From contig JAYGED010000232.1 of NCBI GenBank assembly GCA_046582565.1, forward strand, positions 1-24,486: 24,486 nucleotides of DNA, read 5' to 3'. A program made the position numbers and the translations under genes. Shown here in pieces: positions 17,101 to 24,088 of this stretch. Within the stretch, counting starts at the first letter, position 1. Every line of letters begins with the position of its first letter. The notes under the pieces were generated by a model. The model was not told the origin of the DNA, made no database searches, and saw nothing but the letters and a program-made list of their open reading frames with translations. Origin of the DNA: JAYGED01 sp046582565. GTDB lineage: Bacteria > Pseudomonadota > Alphaproteobacteria > JAAXGF01.

Positions 17101-17751
17101 GCGCGCGGCGCTCTGGCCGAAGGATTTCAACGTGCTCAAGCCCTGAACGGAGTCCAGGAACTCCGATGCGAAGGCCTTATACGCCTGTGCCCGCGCCAGA
17201 CTGTTTGCGCTGTCCCACTTATGAAACAGCGCCGGTGCGACGAAGGTGAGCAGCGCGAACGCCGTCAGCACGGCGGCGACGGGCAGGTCGAGAAACGCGA
17301 CGAAGCAGAAGATGCCGATGGGCGTCAGAACGGCGACGAACAATTGCGGCAGATACTGCCCGAAATAGACCTCGAGCTGCTCCACGCCGTCGACCAGGGA
17401 CAGAATGACATCGCCCGTGCGCTGAAGCCCGAAATGCGCCGGCCCCAGTTCGATGACCTTGGCATACATCTGTTCGCGCAATTGTATCTGCACGATGGCG
17501 GCGGTCTTGTGGGCAACCATATTGCGCCCGTATTCCACGACTCCGCGCAGCCCCATAATCGCCGCGACAAGGATGAACGGTCCGATCAAGGCATCCGCCG
17601 GTTCGCCTGCGAATATCTTGGCTAAGAGCCAGCCCAGCAACGCGAGCCGCGCCACGCCGACCACCGCGGAAATCAATCCGACGAATACCGCCCAGAATAT
17701 CCGGCCCCGAACATTTTTCGTGAATCCCCAAAGACGCCGGTCGAAATACAA
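14155..17751 (-). CDS. Fused ABC exporter with two TMD-NBD halves (CydDC-like)
   Basis: This 1198-residue protein contains two complete half-transporters in one chain. TMD1 covers about 18-300. NBD1 has Walker A GSSGAGKST (369-377), signature LSGGQ (473-477), Walker B ILVLDE (493-498) and switch His529. An acidic linker spans 570-610, and TMD2 covers about 630-915. NBD2 has GPSGAGKTT (987-995), LSGGQ (1091-1095), VLILDE and switch His1147. All ATPase residues are intact in both NBDs. The arrangement resembles fused CydD/CydC-type exporters of thiols or haem-related cargo, but the cargo is not evident. A TTG at 17751 with a GGAG site is the best start. It is a single gene transcribed toward the LysR remnant. 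The 107 bases up to the response-regulator fragment hold no other gene. Confidence 0.85.
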   Translation of the reverse strand: MYFDRRLWGFTKNVRGRIFWAVFVGLISAVVGVARLALLGWLLAKIFAGEPADALIGPFILVAAIMGLRGVVEYGRNMVAHKTAAIVQIQLREQMYAKVIELGPAHFGLQRTGDVILSLVDGVEQLEVYFGQYLPQLFVAVLTPIGIFCFVAFLDLPVAAVLTAFALLTFVAPALFHKWDSANSLARAQAYKAFASEFLDSVQGLSTLKSFGQSAARTKLLEEKAEALFSSTLWVLATNSLSRGITDTGIAVGAAATLALGAYRVIDGAMSLQALLIVLMMGIEVYRPLREMRALMHDGMVAQAAAFSVFDLLDAKPGVTDTALRAPVGDMAPTVEFDHVTFSYPGGRHAAHQGLTFKVEVGEKIGVVGSSGAGKSTIVKLLSRTYDPTAGVIRLGGHDLRDLRFDEIRSHLAIVSQDTYLFHGTVEENIRFGKPDASREALEAAAQAANAHLFIKQLPQGYDTVIGERGLKLSGGQRQRLAIARALLRDAPILVLDEALSSVDAENESVIQEALNRLMKGRTTLIFAHRLSSVIGADRILALDGGRVVESGTHAELMAAGGVYFSLMESQVTETDTTEPLLLDDPPAQAQADSAEAEQFETAAEPSDAILRAEGLGWGGAIKSLFRHILPYKGELTLTFLFGVARVVSLIGVGAVSALIVAAVKRGEPFDSLLITLAVMAPLAGILHWFESWVAHHMAFQLLAKMRVSLFKKLDRLAPAYLVRRRTGDLVSMATQDVETIEFFFAHTVAPAFVALLVPAVVLVTLAAFGWQMAAALLPFLAVVVLSPFFMRGRIDGLGSRAREALGDLNAHSVDTIQGLGEIAAFQQEHERGRQFIERVKTHHNLRLPFFSDLTIQTAILEAATGLGGLVVIVTGVGLIADGSIERTILPLMSVLAMSAFLPVSEIANIGRQLADTLGSTRRLHAVEQEVVTVTDGAGVDDAAARHDGGVSLSLDRVSFSYAGTNRPALADISLELPAGSTVALVGPSGAGKTTTANLLMRFWDPDQGVIRMNGRDLRDYKLDDLRERIALVAQDTYLFNDSLRANILIARPNASDSDLTEALERASLTAFIAGLPDGWDTPVGERGMSLSGGQRQRVAIARAFLKDATVLILDEATSHLDAINEQAVRVALRDLMSTRTTIVIAHRLSTIRNADFIVVMAEGRIAEIGNHDTLLAKRGLYAQLVSRQLAGNREAAE

Positions 17752-17858
17752 GAGATGGCTCCGTTATGGATGATGGAATTGGCCGCAAGACTGTAACCGA
17801 CATTCCCCGGATAACCCATCAATTCAGGAGGAGGGGGCATACCCCTCGTTCAATTGTC

Positions 17859-18119
17859 TCAACTGTCGAGCATTGTGCGGACTCTTCCCAGCAACTCTGC
17901 TCGACGATAGGGCTTCTTGAGTAGGGTTATGCCCATATCCTGCAACTCTTGGGGGAAGGCAACATCTTCGGCATAACCCGATGTGTAGATAACTTTGATA
18001 TTTGGATGTATCCGTTTGGCTTCTTCAGCGATCTCGAAACCGTTCATGCCGCCCGGCAAGACAACGTCGGTGAACAGCAGATCAAAGGGTCGTTCTTTAC
18101 GGAGGTGTCAGCTCTCCGC
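17859..18119 (-). pseudogene. Response-regulator receiver domain, C-terminal two thirds
   Basis: About 86 residues of a receiver domain can be read, beginning LRKERPFDLLFTDVVLPGG and ending RVRTMLDS. They contain the phosphoacceptor Asp (codon 18080-18078), the switch Thr/Ser in VIYTSGYAED and the Lys in LLKKPY. The frame extends above the first ATG at 18059, but the domain lacks its first third, including the acidic pocket. The ending is typical of the C-terminal receiver of hybrid histidine kinases. Its upstream edge joins the PAS fragment out of frame near 18115, so a kinase core has probably been deleted. Confidence 0.65.
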
Positions 18120-18580
18120 CTCGGGGCATGGGCAATCGCCTCCTCGTAACTGTAACCCGTGGTTTCAATCCAAGCCTTATTCACGTTGAAATGGGCTCCG
18201 TCCTTGGGCCGCGAGATCGCAGCGAGAACGGGGCTGGCGTGAAATGTCAGAGAAAACAGTTCCTCGCTCTCGCGAAGTTCCTGCTCAGTCCGCTTGCGCT
18301 CAGTGATGTCGGTTCGAATGCCGACAATTCCACCATCACTTGTGTGGCTCTCACGGCACAACAACCACCGGCCGTCACTAAGGTGTTGTTCATGTGGCTC
18401 TTGATCATTTAAAAAAACTTCGAGACGGTCTTGTACCCAGCGATCAACGTCGGTGATTTCCTCGAAGTGCCGACGACAGCTATGACAGTGACAGTGCCCT
18501 ATAGCGCGTGGCTCCTCGACTGCCTCATATCGCACATCACCGCACATGCAGCCGCCCTGGGAAATTCGGCCTTCGTCCAT
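18116..18580 (-). pseudogene. Chimeric GFA zinc-motif N-terminus joined to PAS-domain sensor fragment
   Basis: From ATG 18580, with a GGGGAGG site 5 bases upstream, the frame starts as a glutathione-dependent formaldehyde-activating (GFA/CENP-V) protein: GGCMCGDVRYEAV and then GHCHCHSCRRH, five zinc-binding Cys. After about 38 residues (near 18469) it changes without a stop to a PAS/PAC region, SDGRWLLCRESHTSDGG then IVGIRTDITERKRTEQELRE, and begins a second PAS, VNKAWIETTGYSYEEAIA, before running out of frame into the receiver fragment near 18115. GFA proteins normally have 110-150 residues and are not joined to PAS domains. It reads as debris of two genes, but one ribosome site and one open frame span both. 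Confidence 0.6.
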
Positions 18581-18724
18581 CGCTGCCTCCCCGGTACATG
18601 TTGGTGATTGGATGCAGTCTATGGGAGCTTGAGAAGGGTGTCTAACGGCGACGTCTCTACGTTTGCTTATGATGCAGTGGACATTGCGACGCAAAGAGAA
18701 TGAGGTCCGCTCCGCCGGGCTTTC

Positions 18725-18850
18725 ACTTTGCAGCGCGACGCCATGCTCGCCGCTCTCTGCTTCCACCGCTTCATGGCCGGCCTGTTCGACCATTTGCCGG
18801 ATGTCCAGCCTTATCAAGGCTTCATCGTCGATGATTAAAATTCGCGCCAT
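18725..18850 (-). pseudogene. Response-regulator receiver N-terminal fragment
   Basis: ATG 18850, preceded by GGAG, starts ARILIIDDEALIRLDIRQM and continues QAGHEAVEAESGEHGVAL, the first 40 residues of a CheY-type receiver with its acidic Asp pair. The phosphoacceptor Asp and the rest are missing: the frame runs into unrelated sequence containing a degenerate copy of the gcggacatt repeat and then into the GFA start at 18580. This stub and the receiver C-terminus at 17859-18119 could be the two ends of one gene or parts of two. Confidence 0.6.
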
Positions 18851-18871
18851 TCCATTGCTCCGCTGCCGCAT

Positions 18872-19428
18872 TGAGTTGCGCTATGCCTGAAATAGGGCTG
18901 CACGGAATAATTTTCCACCCATCCTGCGCGGTTTTCCGTGCAGGTGGCTTTGGAAGGAGGCGGATTTTTAACTTTCGCTCTAATGGCCGCTTCTGGAGAT
19001 TGGCGGACATTCGCACATTACGAAAAATTTTCACTTTCGCGGGCGATGTGAACAAGCTCCCGCCTATCAGATGCCTACCTTCATACTGCTTTGCGTACCC
19101 GAAAGTATTTCGCCATGCAACGACCTTCATCTCTATTGAATATTTCATGTGGATAGTGGGACGTGAACCTTTCATCAGTGTTTTTTCGTAGCGGACCAGG
19201 ACGGTACGCTTGACGGGAGGCGATAAACATAGCTCAGAATGGTCCAAAAATAGCGGAAATTTCGCCGTATGCATTTCGGAAGGATTGCAACAAGCAAATA
19301 CAATTGCAATTAACGCAGATGAAACGTCAATGCGCACTCTGCCGCATAGGGGACAAGCGGGTACGCCCCTGGTGCCTGCCACGCGGAGAGAAACCGAAAC
19401 ATAGATAGGCTTCAGGGGGCAGTGAGAT
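18872..19428. repeat. Gene-free, AT-richer stretch with a gcggacatt hairpin repeat
   Basis: No protein-like frame is found in these 557 bases. At 18982-19011, aatggccgc and gcggacatt form an 8/9 inverted repeat with a 12-base loop, the same geometry as at 23970-23999. The rest is richer in A+T than the flanking genes. An open minus-strand frame across it has no family-like content and is taken as spurious. The deacetylase promoter must lie at its right end, and AGGGGG precedes ATG 19429. Confidence 0.5.
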
Positions 19429-20355
19429 ATGAAAACGATTCTCTACACTCATTCCGCCTGTCTCAATCATGAAACGGGCGGCGGTCATCCGGAATCCGCC
19501 GAGCGCTTGCAGGCGCTGCTGGCGCGGCTGAAAGAGCCAGATTTCGATGCGCTCGAACGGCGCGCCGCCCCTTGCGCCGAGCGCGCTCAACTCACCCGCG
19601 CCCACGACGTACCCTACATTTCCAAGGTCTTCGCAACGGCGCCAAAGGCAGGCCAAGCTAATGTCGCGCCCGATACGGTGATGTCGCCGGGTTCGCTTGG
19701 CGCAGCGACGCGGGCGGCGGGCGCGGTCTGCGCCGCCGTGGACGCGGTCCTCGGCGGCGAGGCGCTGAATGCATTCTGTGCCGTGCGCCCGCCAGGACAT
19801 CACGCCGCCACATCCACTACAATGGGGTTTTGCATCTTCAATAACATCGCCGTGGGCGTCGAGTAGGCGCGCCAGGTGCATGGCCTGGAGCGCATCGCGG
19901 TGGTCGATTTTGATGTTCACCACGGCAATGGAACAGAAGTGATCTTTCGGCATGATCCCAACACCATGGTCGCCTCGATCCACCAGGCCATGATCTTTCC
20001 GAATTCCGGCGCCAGCTGTGATATCGGGGCCGGCAACATCGTCAACGTTCCCGTGGCGCGCAACATCCCGGCTGAGGACTTCCGCCGGGCCTTCGAGGAC
20101 AAGATCATTCCCCGCGTCATGGATTTCGCGCCGAAGCTGCTTTTCATCTCCGCCGGCTTCGACGCCCATGTGCGCGACCCACTCGGCAATCAGCGGCTGA
20201 AGCACAATAATTTCGCCTGGATGACGGAGCGTTTGATGGCGGTCGCCGAGAAACACTGCGGCGGCAAATTGGTATCGGCGCTGGAGGGCGGCTACGATCC
20301 CGACGCTGTGGCCCAAGCCGGCGCCAGCCACATCGCAACACTCATGCGCCACTGA
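19429..20355 (+). pseudogene. HDAC/acetoin-utilisation-family deacetylase with one in-frame TAG
   Basis: Reading 19429-20355 in a single frame gives a 308-residue class II HDAC-like protein interrupted only by TAG at 19864-19866 (codon 146). The N-terminal part has HSACLNHETGGGHPESAERL and RPPGHHA with the catalytic His pair. After the stop come the zinc ligands in VDFDVHHGNGT and SAGFDAH and the transition-state Tyr in LEGGYDPDA. All catalytic residues survive on one side or the other, so the lesion looks recent. CAG to TAG by one C-to-T change is the simplest origin, restoring GVEQARQVHGLERIAV. A restart at GTG 19876 would lack the His pair and has no ribosome site. Members deacetylate small acetylated amines or proteins. 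No acetoin genes are nearby. Confidence 0.8.
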
Positions 20356-20394
20356 AAGTTTCGAGAGGCGCAACGCGCTCGATTGTCTCCTCTT

Positions 20395-20463
20395 GGCTAT
20401 TAGCGGTTATTGCGGCACTTCGTAAGTTACTTCAGCTCCACCCCCGAAAGCGGGCATTCGGAA
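20395..20463. repeat. Dispersed repeat copy A (gctattagcgg ... cccccgaaagcgg)
   Basis: About 69 bases run gctattagcgg, a variable middle with gcggcactt, then acccccgaaagcgggcattc. The same order and spacing occur at 23889-23959 (copy B), with substitutions mainly in the middle. Both copies lie in intergenic DNA and in the same orientation. Confidence 0.7.
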
Positions 20464-20471
20464 TTCATTCT

Positions 20472-20501
20472 GGCAGACCCGATTTGCGCAAATCGTCTGC
20501 C
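20472..20501. promoter_or_regulatory. Perfect 16-base palindrome with extended arms
   Basis: cgatttgcgcaaatcg (20480-20495) is its own reverse complement. ggcaga on the left and tctgcc on the right extend the pairing around a 2-base cc bulge. No T-run follows, so it is not an intrinsic terminator. It may be a binding site for a dimeric protein or a palindromic repeat. It lies between the deacetylase remnant and the FIST gene, about 300 bases before FIST. Confidence 0.45.
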
Positions 20502-20566
20502 GCGCAGCTTGCCGCCTCTGTTGTGAGGGCCTATCCTCATTGCATGTGCCGGAAAATCACTAAAGA

Positions 20567-20815
20567 TCAGCAAATCGAGGGCTGGCGCGCCATTGTTGAA
20601 TTGCTACCTGTATTCAGGCCGCTTCCAGTTGGCGGTTGGGCATCGGCGTTGGTGGCCCGGCTGCATCGCAATGTGCCGAACTGCGGCTCCTCTAAATCCA
20701 CCGTCCAATGCAAAGGCGCTTCGTCGGGAACGCGCTTTGCGATGTGAGCGAGCAGCCGCTCGGTGACATTTACACCGCCACCATGTGGTATTGGTAGCGC
20801 CGGACGATGAGCAAT
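20567..20815 (-). other. Possible coding remnant on the minus strand, family unknown
   Basis: One minus-strand frame without an ATG reads LPIPHGGGVNVTERLLAHIA then KRVPDEAPLHWTVDLEEPQF and GTLRCSRATNADAQPPTG, and stops at 20567-20569. The composition looks like real protein, but I do not recognise a family and there is no start codon or ribosome site. Its upstream end overlaps the FIST start region, so it may be the tail of a truncated gene. The rest of 20356-20806 holds the repeat and palindrome described separately. Confidence 0.25.
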
Positions 20816-21931
20816 GATGCGACACGTTTCGGCTTAGGCCACGCCAGCGGCGACGACTGGCATGCAGCGACCCAGGCTTGTGTCGCCCAGCTCGACCCGC
20901 CTGCAGGCGCCAACCTCGGCTTCGTCTACGTCACCGATGAGCTTGCTGACGATCTCGGCAAAATTACCGCGCTGCTGGTCCAGGAAACCGGAGTCGTCGA
21001 CTGGGTCGGCACGACCGGCATCGGTATCTGCGCGACGGGACGCGAGTATTTCGACGAGCCCGCGGTGGCGGCAATGGTAGGCTGCTTCCCCGAAGATTCG
21101 TTCAGCGTCTTTAATGGCTACGACGGCCACCGCAAGAGCCTCCTCGCCGGACTCGACCCGTGGGCGGCACGCGGCGGGGGACACTTCGCCGTGGTCCACG
21201 CCGACCCGCGCGATCCCGATATGATGCGGCGCGTGCCTGAACTTGCCGAGGCGTCAGGCTGTTTTCTGGTCGGCGGGTTGGCCTCGTCGCGCGGCACGTA
21301 TGCACATGTCGCCGGCTCGCTAACCGAGAGCGCGCTGTCGGGCGTGATGTTCTCGGCCGAGGCCCCGGTGGCGACAGCACTGACCCAGGGCTGCTCTCCG
21401 ATCGGGCCGATCCACGAGGTCACACAATGCCAAGCGAACATCGCCGTCGAGATTGATGGCCGCGCGGCGCTCGACGTGCTCAAGGACGACATCGGCGAGG
21501 TGCTGGCGCAGGATTTGAATCGCATCGGCGGCTACATCTTCGCCGCCTTCCCCGTCACTGGCTCGGACCGTGCCGATTACGTGGTACGCAACCTGGTCGG
21601 CCTCGACGAGGAGCGTGGGCTGGTGGCCATCGGCGCGCCACTCGAGGACGGTCAAAGGGTGATGTTCTGTCGGCGCGACGGCAAGACGGCGCGTGACGAC
21701 CTGGCGCGCATGCTCGGCGATCTTAAGCGGCGCGCAACGACTCCGGCCAAGGGCGCGGTCTACTTCACCTGTCTGGGCCGCGGGCCGAATATGTTCGGAA
21801 CTCAGTCGGCCGAGCTCGCGGCGATCCAAGACGAGCTCGGCGACGTGCCTCTGGTCGGCTTCTTTTGCAATGGCGAGATTTCGCATAACCGCGTCTACGG
21901 CTACACCGGTGTATTGTCGTTGTTCCTGTGA
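20807..21931 (+). CDS. Stand-alone FIST (sensory N + C) domain protein
   Basis: The 374 residues match the FIST N domain (roughly 25-215; LGFVYVTDEL, WVGTTGIGICATG, CFLVGGLASSRG, SGVMFS, TQGCSPIGP) followed by the FIST C domain (about 220-365; ALDVLKDDIG, GAVYFTCLGRG, GDVPLVGFFCNGEI). FIST domains are proposed small-ligand sensors, often of amino acids, and are usually fused to signalling outputs. Here no kinase, cyclase or chemotaxis domain is attached, so it probably acts through a partner. ATG 20807 has only a weak ribosome site. It ends 55 bases before the cytosine-deaminase-like gene and is likely in the same transcript. The protein is full length and shows no damage. Confidence 0.82.
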   Translation: MSNDATRFGLGHASGDDWHAATQACVAQLDPPAGANLGFVYVTDELADDLGKITALLVQETGVVDWVGTTGIGICATGREYFDEPAVAAMVGCFPEDSFSVFNGYDGHRKSLLAGLDPWAARGGGHFAVVHADPRDPDMMRRVPELAEASGCFLVGGLASSRGTYAHVAGSLTESALSGVMFSAEAPVATALTQGCSPIGPIHEVTQCQANIAVEIDGRAALDVLKDDIGEVLAQDLNRIGGYIFAAFPVTGSDRADYVVRNLVGLDEERGLVAIGAPLEDGQRVMFCRRDGKTARDDLARMLGDLKRRATTPAKGAVYFTCLGRGPNMFGTQSAELAAIQDELGDVPLVGFFCNGEISHNRVYGYTGVLSLFL

Positions 21932-21986
21932 GACGCGCATGACGAGACCCAAGGCAGTGACTGGGACGGGAAAATTGGAGTGAACC

Positions 21987-23207
21987 ATGGATCTCATCTT
22001 GCGAAACGCTCGGATCACCGGCGGAGATCCCGTGGATATCGGCATCGACGACGGCAAGATCGTCGCCATCGAGGTGGACCTGGCAGCCGAGGGTGAGGCG
22101 TTGGATGTGGACGGCCGACTGGTCGGCCCCGGTTTCATCGAGACTCACATCCATCTGGACAAGTCCTGCATTCTCGACCGCTGCCAATCCGAGGATGGCA
22201 GTATCGTCGGGGCCATCGATCAGGTCGCCAAGGTGAAGCAGGCGTTCACCGCCAGGGACTGCCACGAGCGCGCCGTGCGCACGCTGGAAAAATGTCTGCG
22301 CCACGGCACCACGCACATGCGCACCCATCTCGAAGTCGACCCGGTGGTAGGGCTTCGCAGCCTGGAAGGGGTGATGCCCCTGATCGACGAGTACAAATGG
22401 GCCATCGACATCGAAATCTGCGTCTTTCCGCAAGAAGGGCTGCTCAACAACCCCGGAACCGACGAATTGATGGTGGAGGCCCTGAAGCGGGGCTGCAAAG
22501 TGGTCGGGGCCGCGCCCTACACCGACAGCGACCCGAAAGGACAGATCGACCGGGTGTTCGAGATGGCCCGCGAGTTCGACGTCGACATCGATATGCATCT
22601 CGACTTCGGCCCGACCCACGACGAGATGGATATCGGCTACGTTTGCGAGCTGACGGACAAGTATAAGTACGGCGGGCGCGTTGCGGTCGGCCATGTGACT
22701 AAGCTGTCGACCATGCCCAGAGACAGCTTCGACGAGATATCCAGGCGGGTTGCCGATGCCGGCGTCGCGGTCACGGTGCTGCCGTCCACCGATCTGTTCC
22801 TGATGGGCCGGCACCTGGATCACAACGTCATTCGCGGCGTCGTTCCGGCCCACCGGATGCTCGAACAAGGGGTCAACTGCTCGCTGTCCACCAACAATGT
22901 CCTCAACCCGTTCACGCCCTTTGGCGACTGTTCGCTGATCCGCATGGCCAATCTTCACGCCAACATCTGCCAGGTCGGCAAGCGCACCGACATAATGGAA
23001 TGCTTCAACATGGTGACGGAGCGTTCGGCCCGGCTCATGCGCCTGGATGGCTACGGCGTCGCCGTGGGCAACGATGCCGATCTGGTGGTCCACGACTGCA
23101 GCGACCCGGTGACGGCGGTCGCCGAACTCGTGCCGCCCGTCTGTGCCTTCAAGCGGGGCCGCCGGACCTTTACCCGCGAGCCGGTGATCCTCCATCCACC
23201 GCGGTGA
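21987..23207 (+). CDS. Cytosine-deaminase/AtzC-like amidohydrolase with Asn at the catalytic Asp position
   Basis: The 406 residues have the CodA/AtzC layout: GFIETHIHLDKS with metal ligands His54 and His56, HLDFGPTHDEMD with His204 and the Glu region, GHVTKLS with His236, and STNNVLNPFTPFGD near 301-314. In bacterial cytosine deaminase the last motif is HDDVFDPW and its Asp binds metal and activates water. The matching position here is Asn303/Asn304. Either a nearby acid substitutes or the branch uses a different arrangement. The likely substrate is a cyclic ureide, pyrimidine or triazine-type amine. GGAG precedes ATG 21987. The gene follows FIST by 55 bases, which may tie ligand sensing to its substrate. 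Confidence 0.78.
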   Translation: MDLILRNARITGGDPVDIGIDDGKIVAIEVDLAAEGEALDVDGRLVGPGFIETHIHLDKSCILDRCQSEDGSIVGAIDQVAKVKQAFTARDCHERAVRTLEKCLRHGTTHMRTHLEVDPVVGLRSLEGVMPLIDEYKWAIDIEICVFPQEGLLNNPGTDELMVEALKRGCKVVGAAPYTDSDPKGQIDRVFEMAREFDVDIDMHLDFGPTHDEMDIGYVCELTDKYKYGGRVAVGHVTKLSTMPRDSFDEISRRVADAGVAVTVLPSTDLFLMGRHLDHNVIRGVVPAHRMLEQGVNCSLSTNNVLNPFTPFGDCSLIRMANLHANICQVGKRTDIMECFNMVTERSARLMRLDGYGVAVGNDADLVVHDCSDPVTAVAELVPPVCAFKRGRRTFTREPVILHPPR

Positions 23208-23313
23208 CGGCCGGGATGGTCTCGCCCGCTATGCCCCTGAGAGCGGACATGCGGTTGAAATCCCACTCAGACCAGCCGAGGGGAAAGCGAGCGGCGCCGC
23301 TAATGCAATATCC

Positions 23314-23439
23314 GATCAAATCGTACCGGTAGGGTTCAATTTAATCGGGTAAAATTGCTCTAGTTTTTAATAAGATAGAGCATCTTAATTCGTCAGTTGA
23401 GTCGCTGAAAGCGTCTCAACTTGATCGGATGATGCTCTA
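23314..23439. repeat. Composite palindromic intergenic element (two hairpins)
   Basis: Hairpin 1 pairs gatcaaatcgtacc (23314-23327) with ggttcaatttaatc (23333-23346), imperfectly and with G-U pairs. Hairpin 2 has outer arms agagcatc (23377-23384) and gatgctct (23431-23438), with an inner stem agttgag-t-cgct, loop gaa, then agcg-t-ctcaact (23395-23421). The element sits between convergent genes, and its right edge supplies the TAG stop of the GYD gene at 23437-23439. It resembles palindromic repeats scattered between genes in many alphaproteobacteria, and it may act as a bidirectional transcription barrier. Confidence 0.65.
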
Positions 23440-23784
23440 GCCTGCTTGGCCCGCGGATTGGAACGATTTGAGGATTTTCTTCGCGCCACGCATGGCCTTC
23501 ATCGCATCCTTCGACCGGACTGCAACCGTCGTCTTCAGATCAGCAACCCCACCTGCAGCAGCAGCGGCAAAAAGCGCCGCCATGATGTCGGTCTCACTCT
23601 TGCCTCTGCCACTTTCGATAATCACCAGAAAATCGCTCTCACCGAAAGTGACATAGTAGTCCAGAAGTTTGCCGCCAACGGATTTCGCCAGTGCCGCTAC
23701 GGCAACCGCCCGGTCCTCGGGCTTGTTGATCATTCCCTCAATTGCTTCGCGTGGATAACGACCTTGGATAATATAGGTAGTCAT
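23437..23784 (-). CDS. GYD-domain protein
   Basis: The 115 residues start TYIIQGRYPREAIEGMINKPEDRAV (landmarks only) and contain GGKLLDYYVTFGESDFLVI, the diagnostic region of the GYD family. These are small ferredoxin-like-fold proteins of unknown function, common in alphaproteobacteria. The C-terminal KSKDAMKAMRGAKKIL-like helix is typical. GAAAGGGAAAA precedes ATG 23784. The last codons run into the palindromic element, so the extreme C-terminus (KSFQSAGQAG) may be set by the repeat. The neighbour DUF1330 protein has a similar small-dimer fold, and both are on the minus strand. Confidence 0.8.
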   Translation of the reverse strand: MTTYIIQGRYPREAIEGMINKPEDRAVAVAALAKSVGGKLLDYYVTFGESDFLVIIESGRGKSETDIMAALFAAAAAGGVADLKTTVAVRSKDAMKAMRGAKKILKSFQSAGQAG

Positions 23785-23888
23785 TTTGGTTTTCCCTTTC
23801 CTTGCAGATAGGTTGTTATTATCAAGATTCTAGTGAGCCATCGTTGGCGCATCTATGCAATTAGATAAACCAACGGGACTTCCGCTTC

Positions 23889-23999
23889 TCGCTATTAGCG
23901 GGCATTCCGGCACTGAGTGAAATTTGTCTGTTTTACCCCCGAAAGCGGACATTCTGAGGGTAGTCGCGGAATGTCTGCTTGTGACCCAAAGCGGACATT
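23889..23999. repeat. Dispersed repeat copy B plus adjoining gcggacatt hairpin
   Basis: 23889-23959 repeats copy A (gctattagcgg ... acccccgaaagcggacatt). It contains a tgtctgttttacccccgaaagcggaca hairpin. It is followed directly by aatgtctgc (23970-23978) and gcggacatt (23991-23999) with a 12-base loop. A minus-strand open frame through this region (MSAFGGKTDK...) is of a type often annotated by mistake inside such repeats. The gap 23785-24088 holds no convincing gene. Confidence 0.7.
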
Positions 24000-24088
24000 G
24001 GTAAGATTTTATAAAGCTCCCATCATTGACCGTTCCGCCATGTTCCCCGGCAAGAAATCCTGGCGTATCGGTACAGCCCCTAGGCCGG

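Noticed and set aside
21765..23195. Long antisense frame opposite the cytosine-deaminase-like gene (about 476 codons)
   Set aside because: It is a mirror of a GC-rich gene, with no family motif.
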